Source: Stephanodiscus triporus (lineage: Eukaryota > Bacillariophyta > Thalassiosirophyceae > Thalassiosirales > Thalassiosiraceae). From it: 38,326 nucleotides of DNA. The position numbers were made by a program, and so were the translations under genes. The stretch spans positions 1-38,326 of the forward strand of contig JALLAZ010000166.1 of assembly GCA_036939755.1 (NCBI GenBank). Reading direction: 5' to 3'. Each line of letters begins with the position of its first letter. Position 1 is the stretch's first letter. The notes beneath the pieces are model-generated. The model did not search any database. It worked only from the letters and a program-made list of their open reading frames with translations, and was not told the DNA's origin. Of this stretch, positions 1-10,200 are shown one piece after another.

Positions 1-1540
1 GATGCCCGTTTATCATCCTTCCTACCCATGTGCTCACTTTCTCCTGAATATAAGTTAGATGCACATCGTTCCCACCAGACGGAGAATCGTGTATGCCAAG
101 CGTTTTCTTGGACTGGGTGACATTTTCCTGTGCGATTGGGCTAGTTGATCCATCGGGATTAGTTATCCTCATTTCGTAGGGTACTGATTCTGTGTAATGC
201 CATTCACCGTCCGTACATTCATATCCGACGTAATACCAGAAACATTTCTCCGGTTTTAGTGCTCCCCCTGTGGCGTTGAGCAGGCAGCTCCAGGTTTCCA
301 ACTCGACCTGTGCCTGGGTCCACACTGCGCCTGGATCAAGGACTCCCTCTTTCCATGTATAAAGATCCGTATCGTCGACGAAGAGGGCCCCCATAGTGTG
401 GATCATCTCACCAGTAATCGGGTCCTGTACCATCGAGCCCATATTAAGCTGTTTAAAGACATTGACCAGGACCGCGCTGAGTTGAATCCATGACGGAGGA
501 GCTGCTCGGCTGCCTTGGCCCAAACCCATTATGTAAGGGATGCAAAAGGGGCCGCCAAAGAAGGTCTTGGATTCTCCGTAACCTGTCCGCTGGAAGAATT
601 TCATTGTCTGCAAACATATTAGCGCAGCAACAATGGCAGGAGCATTGCCATTAAGCAGGACCAGCCAAACGAGCGACATGATCACATGATTGACCCGATC
701 GTAGCAATAAGCCGCATCCGCCGAGGTCACAATCATTGGTTGTCTTGACTGACGTGAGAGATCAGCCATCAGAGTCTTATCGAATTTCGCATCCTCTGCT
801 GTGACATCCTCTGCTGTGCTTCCTTTTTGACTGAACAATTCTTCGGGAATGTAGCCGCATTCAGTCAGTGTCCTCATCGCATCCCGGCCGAAAACAAATT
901 GGTTGTAGCAGTTGAAGTCGGCCTCGTACAGTTGAATGGCACGCAGTTTCTCAACCAGACATACCCCGGCAATCTTTTCCAGCATCACCTGAAGTCCTAC
1001 ACTCCAGTGCTCAGGTGGTATTCCGCTCCTCGCAACCACTGTGAGTTGTAGGGAAAGTGCTGCCGTGAGAGTGTCATCCAGGATCGCTGCTTTGTAGTGT
1101 CCGTAGTGGACACCGGACATTGACGAAGAAGTAAACTCGTTAACCCTTCTCCAGAACCGTCTGAAGTCCTCCGGAGAAATAACGATTTCACTGCCTTCTC
1201 CGTTCACCAATTTCATGCCCAGGTTGCCGATTTCTTCCAGAATAAGCTTAGTGGCCGGATCCAACTCCGTAGGAATATCGTACGTGCCCATGATGATCGA
1301 TCGTGCCAGTGTCTCGTCCGACAGGTACCGAAGCCGCTCGCCGAGAGATGTCTTCATAATGGGAGCACTGTGAGCTAGGGTGAATCGTATCTCGCATTCC
1401 TGCTGTATCGCCCGCTCTACGTCTTCCTGCACTACGTATTCCTGAACCTCTCCGTTGACAACGCGTTGCACCCTAAGCACACTTGGGTTCGCCGGATCCT
1501 TCACCGTTCTCTTGATAAGGTACCACATCCGTTTACTATC
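1..1540 (-). mobile_element. Retrotransposon reverse transcriptase segment (partial)
   Basis: The part of the long open frame that resembles a retroelement starts near KRMWYLIKRTVKDP (about 1498-1540) and runs to the left edge. RT motifs A, B, C, D and E occur in the right order and spacing. I see no integrase, protease or RNase H within the window, and the 3' end of the element is not included, so class and boundaries are open. A non-LTR (LINE-like) origin is the simplest reading. Confidence 0.7.
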
Positions 1541-4427
1541 CTCCCGGTTGCACCTCTGCCGTATTGCAGCAACCCGTTTATGTTGTCGCTTGGTTTGGGC
1601 CTCGATCAGTTCGGACTTCAATGAACTGATCTCCTCCTCCCTGGCACGCAGCGTCGTCTCCATCTTGTGATTATGAAGTGTCTCATTTGCCGCGAATTGC
1701 TCCTTTAAGTCCATGAGTTCTTTATCTTTTCCATCATTTGAACGCTTGCTCTCCTCCAAATTGCTCTCTAGACGGGTGATATCCGCATGGAGCAACATGT
1801 GCAACCCTCGCGCCTCCTCATCCGCCAGCAAGCGTTCTCTCTCTGCTGAATGTAGCATCGACTCCAATCTATTTTTCAGATCAACCACGTTACCAGAGAG
1901 CCTCTCGTTCTCCAACCTCATCTCCTTCTTGCAAATTGACTGTGTCGCAATTTCCTTGCTGCTTTCTGTCACGGCCTGCTCAGCCGCTGTCTTCCATTCT
2001 AATACCTCTTTCTTAAAACGACTCTTCAGCGACTCAACTTCCAATCGCCGCTCCTCGCCTTCGGATCTCAGTCTGATAACTTCCTCTGAGGCCTCCGCCA
2101 TTGACGCGCGCAATACATCGACCTCCTTCAAACCCTTGTGGGCCTCCAGCGACTCGGCCGCGCGAACCTTCCACGCTCGCAATTCCGTTAATTCGTCCAT
2201 CAACGCCCTCAAATCAACGAGATCCCTGGCGCTGCAACTCTTCACCATGCCGTGACTATGATGACCATTCATACCGCCGCCACCTCCACTGTTCACGACC
2301 AAGGCCGAGCTAACGTGATTCAAAGGCACGATCGTGATTGGCTCGGATGGAATTGATCGATGGCGGGCAAATCGATGATGATGACTCAAGCCTTGCTGTT
2401 CGAGGATCATAGTCCGGGGAGTGGAAGCCCTATTGACGTTGGGATGAGAGTATAGCCGGCCGTGCTCGCTGTCCATCAGCACGTCATGGATCGAACCCAT
2501 TATCTTCTTCTTATTCTTTTCATCAACAGTGCTGATCGTCATCGAATTCTTCCCAGGTAGGCTGTCGTCATCCTTACTGCCGTCCTTGCTAGACAGCAGC
2601 TCGACGTCCTCATCGCTCGAAACTGTTTCTGCGCATGTTTCGCTATTTTTACAATCATGCCATTCCTCTCCCTCATCTGCTGTGATATCGTTGCACAAAC
2701 TGCGATCAACTTCCGGACTTGAGACATCATTTGGGCCGTTGTTTATGGGGCTCGATGGACTTGCAGCGGACTTCGGGGCACTACTATTTTGACTCTCGAC
2801 CTTCGTTTTTAACACATCGTCTGCGCTGATCAAATTGGCATTGCTGATAGGAACGTTTCTTATAGAATAGTAAAGAAGGCTCGGCATATGACACAGCCCC
2901 GACGGAGTATTATCCGGCGAAGCAGTTGCAGTGCGCCACAATTTAGTATCGACGGGCGAGTCAGCCACGGTTCCGAGCAGCTCCTGCTCGGAAGTGGGAC
3001 CAGACAACGATTGTTGAGACGTGGGTGAGCTCGATTGGGAATGCTCCGGGGACTGGCGGAGCTCGCTGGTCTCCTCATCCAGGTCAACAGTGCCCATGGG
3101 GTACAGCACGTCGGACCGGTAATCGGTGGGCGTGGAGATATCCACGGTGGTGGCGTCATTACTTGCATTGATGCCTGTTATTGCAGGGCACGGCTGACCC
3201 AGTTGGGCCTGGGCGTCGCTGGGGGCGGTGGAGTTAGGTGAATCCAGCAACAACTTGTCAGCCTTTCTTTCACGTTGCTTTGCATTGTGGTTTACTATTA
3301 CACTGCCATCTTCTTCGCTCAATTCAGCGACGGTCACCGATGAGATGCAAGTATCGTTATCATGCGATTTGATCTTGTTGTCCTTGAAAGCTCGCTCTGC
3401 TGTCAACGTGGCCTTTTTCTCTTTGGAAGATAGGAATTCCGATAGAGACTGGACGGGGCGTTGGCCCGGCTTTTCAAACGAGGTCGGGCCGAATGAGGAC
3501 GTACGGGGCTGTGGAGGCAACGATGCAGATCTCTGAGTCATGCATCCCGACGAAGGACCTTCGATGCCCGACGACTCGGCCGTTCCTCTATGGGACGGAC
3601 CCCTGGCCAACGACATTGCCAGAAGCTGACGGCGACAACGTCCCGGCGCCGACATTGCCTCCAACAATGCCGCCTCCTGGAGCTTACGTCTCATCCTCAA
3701 ATTCTCGGCATCGAACTGCCTCTCCTGCTCATCAATCATAGTTTGATTTGTTGGCGCAATGCTCTGTGACTTTTGTTCTCCTAGTGTGGTAGGGGTAGGT
3801 GCCTTAGCGAGATAGAGTTCGGAAGGAGGAGAAAGATGAAAATGAGTCAAGATGAAGGAGAAGAAGAAGGAGAAGGAGAAGGAGATGCCAACGAAGACAC
3901 GCCACGACTATCAACACTCGACAACATAATCAACCAATGCAATGAAGCGAATGATAAATAAAAGCTAATGCAATAGGACTGACCTCTCCAAACGCGAGCT
4001 CATTTAAGATGTCCTTCAATGTCCCCTCCACCTTGGACCGACGTTTGGCGCCGTCACTCACGTCGTTGATTCCGTCGTCGTCGCTGAAGATGCTGTCGCG
4101 CCCCCCCTGGCTACCGTCCTCGTCCGTCGCGATCGCGCCTTGGCCGTCGCCAACGTCGACGACGTCGGGTAGCAACTCGATCTTATCGATGATGTCCGCG
4201 AGGGGAAACAGCTGGCGCGACTGACAGCTCTGCTCCGCGGATTGCTGTTGCCTCTGTGACTGCTCCTGGGTAATCCGATCGTTGTACACCCATGACCGAT
4301 TGACTGCGGCGTCCCCGTCGCCGCCATTTTCGCTATCAGCGGTGAAGTTGGAGAAATGACTGATGCGAGGGAGGAGCCGACGCGTGTGGGAGAGGACGGG
4401 GGGCAGGCTCCGCTCGCGGCGGTTCAT
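1..4427 (-). CDS. Coiled-coil protein fused to a non-LTR-like reverse transcriptase, two exons, 3' end outside the window
   Basis: Exon 1 is 4427-3984 (148 codons from ATG). Exon 2 opens at 3763 and stays open for 1254 codons to the window edge; the intron is phase 0. The N-terminal ~660 residues are Ser/Asp/Pro-rich and look disordered. Residues ~660-900 are a heptad-like coiled coil rich in Glu, Lys and Leu. A reverse transcriptase follows: a GVHYGHYKAA motif near 1110-1135, motif A DAAYCYDR (695-722), motif B GLGQGS (488-530), motif C FVDDTD (365-382), then GGALKPEKC and KKTLGI. The two motif C aspartates and the motif A aspartate are present and no stop interrupts the frame, so the enzyme may be functional up to the edge. 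Related RTs also have a coiled coil before the RT, but the spliced disordered N-terminus could be a captured host exon. RT identity is solid from motifs; the exon 1 junction is inferred from splice sites and phase. Confidence 0.75.
3764..3983 (-). other. Intron of the coiled-coil/RT gene (220 nt)
   Basis: Donor GAG|GTCAGT and acceptor CACAG|AGC, both phase 0. A CT-rich tract on the minus strand lies at about 3835-3890. Without splicing, exon 1 would end at a stop near 3930 and the downstream frame would lack this N-terminus. Confidence 0.6.
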
Positions 4428-4709
4428 GATCACGACGACGACAGTTGATGATGATGAGGATGATGGTGGTGATTTGTATCCTACCCCTCTCTACAACTGC
4501 TTTTGCTTTCCTTCTCCTCGATCAAAGTGATCGAACGTGCGCGGGGATTGGTTCTTGGGAGCTTTCAAGGACACGCATGGAAAGTAAGAGGACAATCTTT
4601 GGGTGGGAACAACTCGCACCAAAGGTTTGTGTGAATACTACACGCTGCGATGAGCTAGGATTCAGCTCAGTTGAGTAGTTTGAGGCGAACTTGGAGTGTT
4701 GCTTCCTGA

Positions 4710-4958
4710 CGATGCTTCCTACTCCCTTCGTTACATTTCCTCGACTATTTTCTTCCCACGAGACTATCATCAAACTTTGTGTGCATCCGCTTCATCGCAG
4801 GAATCGAAGCTATTGTAACAGCCGAACGCAGAAAATTGTCACGGGCTCAACGGTAGAGCTACTTGGTTTCGCGATGGTTGTTAAATAGTCGAACTTACTC
4901 GCGATGCTTCCACTTCGCATTTCCTCGACTACTTAGGTACTTCCATTCCACGAGACTA
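4710..4958. repeat. Diverged direct duplication, two units of about 57 nt
   Basis: Units at 4710-4766 and 4902-4958 share, in the same order, CGATGCTTCC, CATTTCCTCGACTA and CACGAGACTA with different bases between them. This suggests an old local duplication in a promoter region. No function is apparent. Confidence 0.55.
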
Positions 4959-5127
4959 CTATGTAGGAGTATTGTACTATCTTCTAGTCGAACCTTTGAA
5001 AGTAAAGTATCGGGCTTCGGCGGGCAATCGGAACTGGGAAACTCAGCCGAAGGAGGCTCAAAAAAAATGAGAGAAGAAGAGCAGACAGGAAAGACACAGT
5101 CACCAAAATTATTTCATTGGGGCAAGT

Positions 5128-5218
5128 AGGAATTGGTATGGAAATCACCGTAGGAAATGAACAACTCTCTTATTTGATTCCCACGTAGATTTATTGAATT
5201 ATTACCATACTAATTCCT
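5128..5218. repeat. Small inverted repeat, MITE-like
   Basis: Arms AGGAATTGGTATGG (5128-5141) and CCATACTAATTCCT (5205-5218) are inverse complements at 13 of 14 positions and enclose 63 nt of AT-rich sequence. Size and arm length fit a tiny miniature inverted-repeat element. No target-site duplication is visible. Confidence 0.5.
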
Positions 5219-5378
5219 GCGTTCACACTCCCCGGTCAAAACGAGCCCAAGATAATATCATGTCGGCCAGCCGCCAAACATTCCGCCCGGCCCAGCGAGA
5301 GCATACGATAATATGGTAAATAGAATATATCATCACATCAAAAGAAAGCATGATGATGCCTAAACACCATTAATTTTA

Positions 5379-6737
5379 ATGATTATAGTGGAGCAGTCCC
5401 ACGCCGTGGCCATCATCCCCTCAGACTGCGACGCCGAAGCAAGCGACAAGACTCCCGAAATAAATCGACGTCGATGGCGCTTTATGTTCAACACGTGCAA
5501 CGCCCCTCTCGTCGGGGCGGCTCTTTTCGTTTATATGTTTCTATCCAAGGCAATATTGATAGGAACGATTATTGCTGAAGCAGATGTTGGCACGTCCTAC
5601 GTCATCCCGCAGGGTTATTTGCGAGCCAATAATGAAACGCAAGGACTTGCTACGAGTACCCCCACTCGTCGACTAACTGACAGCCCAGAGACCTCCGGTG
5701 AAATTAGTATATATCCAGAAGACGCAAACACATTCTCATCCAGGTTTTGGCGCTCTCTGGATTTGAGCGGTGACATAAAATGTGGCAAATACAAATGCTT
5801 GTTCCGCCAGATGATAGATCACAATGGACGAGGGAATGTGGCGGGTGATGATAACATAGCATTCTTGGTTGGGAGCAACTGCCGGAGGTATCAGTTCGAG
5901 ACGGAAATGGAATTGTCATGGAAGATGGCGCAATATCTTCAATCCACACATCAAATCAAGCACCTCTTCCTCGAAGCACCTCGGAGGGTGATGAGATTAC
6001 CCCCAGCTGTTGATGAAATATTCAATACAAAACGGCTATTTAAGAAAAGTCGACGGTTATGCAAAACTGATGCATCGTATATCAAATGGAATTTCACGAT
6101 TGTTCAGAAGGTTCGCCTTGTTTCCGCTCCCATGTTCACTATAAAGAAGAATACTTGGACGCAATTCGAAGATTTTGTCGACGAAGAGATTGCCGATAAA
6201 CAATTATTTTTTAATACGTTCGCTGAGGATATCGGCCCTGCTCTGAGTACAATAGAAACCGTTCCTCTCCTTGTGCATGACTTTCAGATCCTTGTCGACG
6301 GCAAGGGGGATATCTTTCACTTCGACCTTGATAGGTCGTTTCACGCTTGGCTGAGTGGACAGCTTAACGATGGAAGGAGCTATTCTAGTCCCGGAGACTT
6401 CCACAAGACTTTTGCACAAGATTTCGACGAAAGCATCGAAATTCTGAACTTTCTCGCTGTATTGTCGGCCAACCAAACGCAGAAAAAAAAAATTCGTTCT
6501 GGTCTTAATGAAAGACAAAGTGGAGAGTCGCTGTTGATGGGGAATATACGGAAATTCAGCACTCTATTGTGCAAGGCTGTGGGTATAGTGAGAGAAATGA
6601 CAGGGCGGGATGAGGTGACCAGAGATGCCGCGCTGATGATGGTTCATTTGGTCGAAACTGCATTGCTGTTTGACAGGCTACAACATGATGATATGCCCGA
6701 CGAGAGCGAAGATCAGATGAGAAATTGTAGCTTGTAA
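5379..6737 (+). CDS. Putative membrane-anchored protein of unknown function (452 aa)
   Basis: Single-exon frame starting at ATG. An N-terminal cytosolic segment with a basic cluster (NRRRWRF, residues 29-35) precedes one hydrophobic segment at about 42-66, so a type II signal-anchor with the bulk of the protein lumenal or outside fits best. The ectodomain has Cys pairs (CGKYKC near 133) and an ordered alpha/beta-looking body. Near residues 297-320 the string LVHDFQILVDGKGDIFHFDL, followed by DRSF, recalls the catalytic and metal-binding loops of kinase-like folds, but the match is loose and I do not assign kinase activity. It resembles a group of diatom proteins of unknown function that I cannot name. 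A real gene is likely because the frame is long, balanced in composition and not low-complexity. Confidence 0.7.
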   Translation: MIIVEQSHAVAIIPSDCDAEASDKTPEINRRRWRFMFNTCNAPLVGAALFVYMFLSKAILIGTIIAEADVGTSYVIPQGYLRANNETQGLATSTPTRRLTDSPETSGEISIYPEDANTFSSRFWRSLDLSGDIKCGKYKCLFRQMIDHNGRGNVAGDDNIAFLVGSNCRRYQFETEMELSWKMAQYLQSTHQIKHLFLEAPRRVMRLPPAVDEIFNTKRLFKKSRRLCKTDASYIKWNFTIVQKVRLVSAPMFTIKKNTWTQFEDFVDEEIADKQLFFNTFAEDIGPALSTIETVPLLVHDFQILVDGKGDIFHFDLDRSFHAWLSGQLNDGRSYSSPGDFHKTFAQDFDESIEILNFLAVLSANQTQKKKIRSGLNERQSGESLLMGNIRKFSTLLCKAVGIVREMTGRDEVTRDAALMMVHLVETALLFDRLQHDDMPDESEDQMRNCSL

Positions 6738-7232
6738 ACAAGGTCTTCTAATCATTATTTTTCCTCCCGTACAATTCTCTCACATTGGGTGAATAATTTA
6801 TACCAATACCTCTTTATTTGCGATATTTTAGTTAGTCCAATTATTTGTGGAGATGGCGCCAAACAATGCTTGTTCGTCAAACCCCAGCAGCCACAACAAT
6901 AGAAGCTGGTTTTTCGCCAGCAGTTTTTCACAAGGGGCCAAAAGTTCCCCTGAGTCCACGCCACAAGCAAGCCGTCAAGCCTCACCGAAGGCAACTGCAC
7001 GTCAGGTGATAAGGTTATTTCGATCGCTTAGGGTTTCATTATCATCATTTCTACTACTTCATCGCTGCAGCCTCGAAATAAGTTTACTTTTTAGTCTGAA
7101 AATGTCGATCTGTCCTCAAATCAGGTGCGAAGCATCTTCTGCATTCCAGTCTAAAATGTGGGTCAAGATGTGGTGTTAAGATACGACGAAATGAAGAAAA
7201 AAAACTTGGTGGAAAAGAGGGAAGATTTTTCC
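6738..7232. other. Intergenic region between convergent genes
   Basis: AT-rich sequence between the stop of the 5379 gene and the stop of the rhamnosidase gene. It is long enough for both 3' UTRs. A 110-codon ORF at 6847-7179 has no recognisable features and is probably chance. Confidence 0.5.
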
Positions 7233-7247
7233 TTAAGATTTTTCCTT
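7222..7247. repeat. Perfect tandem duplication of 13 nt over the rhamnosidase stop codon
   Basis: AAGATTTTTCCTT occurs twice back to back (7222-7234 and 7235-7247). The minus-strand TAA stop of the GH78 gene lies at the junction, so the last codons and the stop were formed or shifted by the duplication. Confidence 0.8.
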
Positions 7248-10200
7248 ACCATATGTGTCGGAATCAGAACAGTACGGGCCAATATCCTTGACCGTTGGGT
7301 AGAAATCTTCAATGGATGCAATACGCCAGTCTTGCTTTCCCTTGACCTCAGGCTTGAGCTGCCAGTTGTCTACCATGACATCATATAAACCATGTGCCAA
7401 ATCGACCTCTAACCCATTTTCTGAACTTCCATGTATTTTTTCAGGCGAGCTCCATGCAACGTCAAGTGACGAGTGGAATAGAAAGCTACTGCATGGGGTT
7501 CCGATCGCTTTCTTTCGGTATACTTTCACAAACAATTGCTCTTTCTTATCATATTCCCAGTTGTAGTTGAAGCCCTTTTTAGCTTTTCGATCTTTGTTGC
7601 ATTCTTCCGAGGACAAGGCCTTGATCTGTTCGATGTCAGGGAGATGTATTGCATATTTCATTACCGAGTCAACCCCTTCTCCGTTGCTATATTCCGGCAG
7701 ACGGAAAATTGCATTGCCATCTGGAGGGACGTATAGGCGGATGTGAATTTTCACGACGGCTGAATCATACAAATCTTCTTTATTTGGAAGATCTTCGAAT
7801 TTCCAAGCAATGGAAAAATCTCCTCTTGTTGTGCCCTGAGTAGCACCGGCATAAACGATTGCGCTTGCGGAATTGGGGAACCTCGGCCAGAATAAAACTT
7901 TTTTGCCAGCCGTTGTCGTGGGATGGAGTGCCACGCCCGCTACAGCTGACGCCATCCACTCCGCTGACGCCCCCAACATTGGGTGATTTTTGGAGTATAA
8001 GTCTTCTGATCTCCACCAACTTTCCCAGTGCGTAGTAGCATTATGACTCAGCTGGTACTCAAATGTCCCAACGCCAAAGCCAGTGGCTTTGGCAAGCGCA
8101 ATGTTATGAAGTCCGTTTTCGCTCAATGTTTTCAGGGCATACCTCACAGCAAGAATGCCTTCGCTGAACCCATACCATTGCGACCAGCCCATGCTCCATA
8201 TGGATCCCCGTTTTGTCACTTCGCCAGATTCGATCATTTCATTTAGCGTATTATCGGAAATATTTCTGAGGAATGCCGCCTCTTCCGATCCAGGCCAAGT
8301 ATGTCCTTGCCGAAATAAGTAACGATGCAACACTGTGCATCGTTTATTACCAGGAACAACACGAGAGTACAAACTTATCTCCGGCCCAGGGCTTAATCGT
8401 GAAGCTTCAATCTCTGGAGGACGAAATGAACCATCCTTGCGAAGATAGAGTCTGGCTATGCGATGTTTCACGGAGTTGGCCACCTCCAGTGCCGTTGTGG
8501 CCTGCTCCACTTTGTCAAGTTTCGACGCCATGTAGGCGATGCTTCGTGCGGTAGCCATATAAAAGCTTTGATGCGCCAACCAGGTATCACGTCCGCGCAT
8601 GGAAAGCCAGTCCCCGAGGCCACTCCCTTCTTTTAGATAACCTTTCAAGTTGTCATCGTAGTTCTTGGCACGGATCCCTTCGTCAAAATATTTTTGAAGG
8701 AAGGTAAACCATCGCAGGTGATTATTATATGAGTCCTCGAGAAAATTCAAATCTCCGTAGTGTTGCATGTGCCGGGCTGTAATCACGGCAGGTGCACTTC
8801 AAAGTCAAGAAGTTGTCACAAGTATTGTGAGGCGTGAATGAATGAGACCAAGGGGTACGCAGTCATTAAAAATTAAAACTCACCTAGCCCAGACTGTCTC
8901 CCCTGCCCCGTGACCAACACCGGCATAATCGTTCAAGTTGAGCCAGTGGCTGGTGCCAGCATATGCACCATTATCCCACTGCTGGTCCCTCCAATCAAAA
9001 ATGACCTTGCGATAAAACGAACTCAAATCATACAGATGAAGACTCGCAGGTGAATCCGCAATGACTGGCATTAATAAAAGGAACAATTGAAGATAGTGCG
9101 TTGAGTAAGTTTTGAAGAACTGATCCTCTGTAATTGAATGATAAGAGGTAGACTCACTATCTCCTCCGTACTGAATCTTTTCTCTGTGTGGGCAATCCGA
9201 CTGCACACCCAGCATGTTGCTATTCATGGCATTCTTGACAAGCTCGTACCCTCCATTGATCCGTACATTGCTCGAGCTAAAGTCGCCCCATTCTTTGAAT
9301 GCTGTTCGATATACCAGCGCATGCATGCCAAGAGGAGGCTCGGCAGTGCAGCAGATTTCAGCAAAGCGAAAAGAATGCGTGGTGAAATGTGACTGGCGAG
9401 CGTCAGCGAAACTGCCCTTGATCGACGAATCACCATCCGAATTCCGAGGGAGGATGTAAACGTCCCGTTGCAACAATGATCCTGGCTCGAAATGATCCTT
9501 GGGGTAACATGGCCCACCCTTGACTTGTGCTGAGCCGGCTGGCTTTGATTTATGCCTCGGTCCTCCATCGTGAAGTCCCATTCCAGCGACGGCTAGTGTT
9601 TTCGGGTGTCATGAAGTCAATGTGAGTTGGAAATTGAATGAAATTACATCATGACGGGGTGAAAAGATGTTCATGGCACAGAAAAAGGAACGACATTCAT
9701 CCTCTCTCACCAGCAATATTGATGTCCCCCGTCGACAGCTCGATCGAATCTCCATACACAACAGTTATGAAAGATTCATTGGGACCTAAAGTGCTCATGC
9801 CATGTCCACGGGGATAAAGACCATCGACCGGCACGATAGGATCAGGTAAGCCATTCTGGAACCGCACCATGCCGGAAAATCCTTTCCCGAAATCTAGCAT
9901 CCACCGTCCCTGGCCCAAGGAATACATTTCATCAGGATCGACGCGCTCCACCGGCATAACGGGAGGGATTTCAATCGGTATCAACCGTCCAATGGGAGAT
10001 AGCTTGTGCTCTGGTATGTTCAAGTGCCTGCCATTCGTTGTCCTTGCATTAGATTTCAGGTGGAGGGCGGTCCTCCATGATTCCAACGTGGTGTCACTCT
10101 TATACAACAATGGTTTCACCCAGGAATGTATTGAGGAAGTAGATGTATCGGAAACCTCATCACTCCATCCCTCCCTAGTATCCCAACCACGAAAGTTTGC

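Larger units (their letters stand above)
4428..5378. other. Intergenic region between two divergent genes
   Basis: No convincing gene. Several ORFs of 60-90 codons exist but lack recognisable features and overlap one another on both strands. The stretch holds a diverged duplication (4710-4766 and 4902-4958) and a small inverted repeat (5128-5218), and must contain the promoters of the RT-fusion gene (-) and the 5379 gene (+). Confidence 0.5.

Noticed and set aside
4845..4925. tRNA-like stretch (GGCTCAACGGTAGAGC resembles a D-arm)
   Set aside because: No acceptor stem, anticodon arm or T-loop can be fitted around it.
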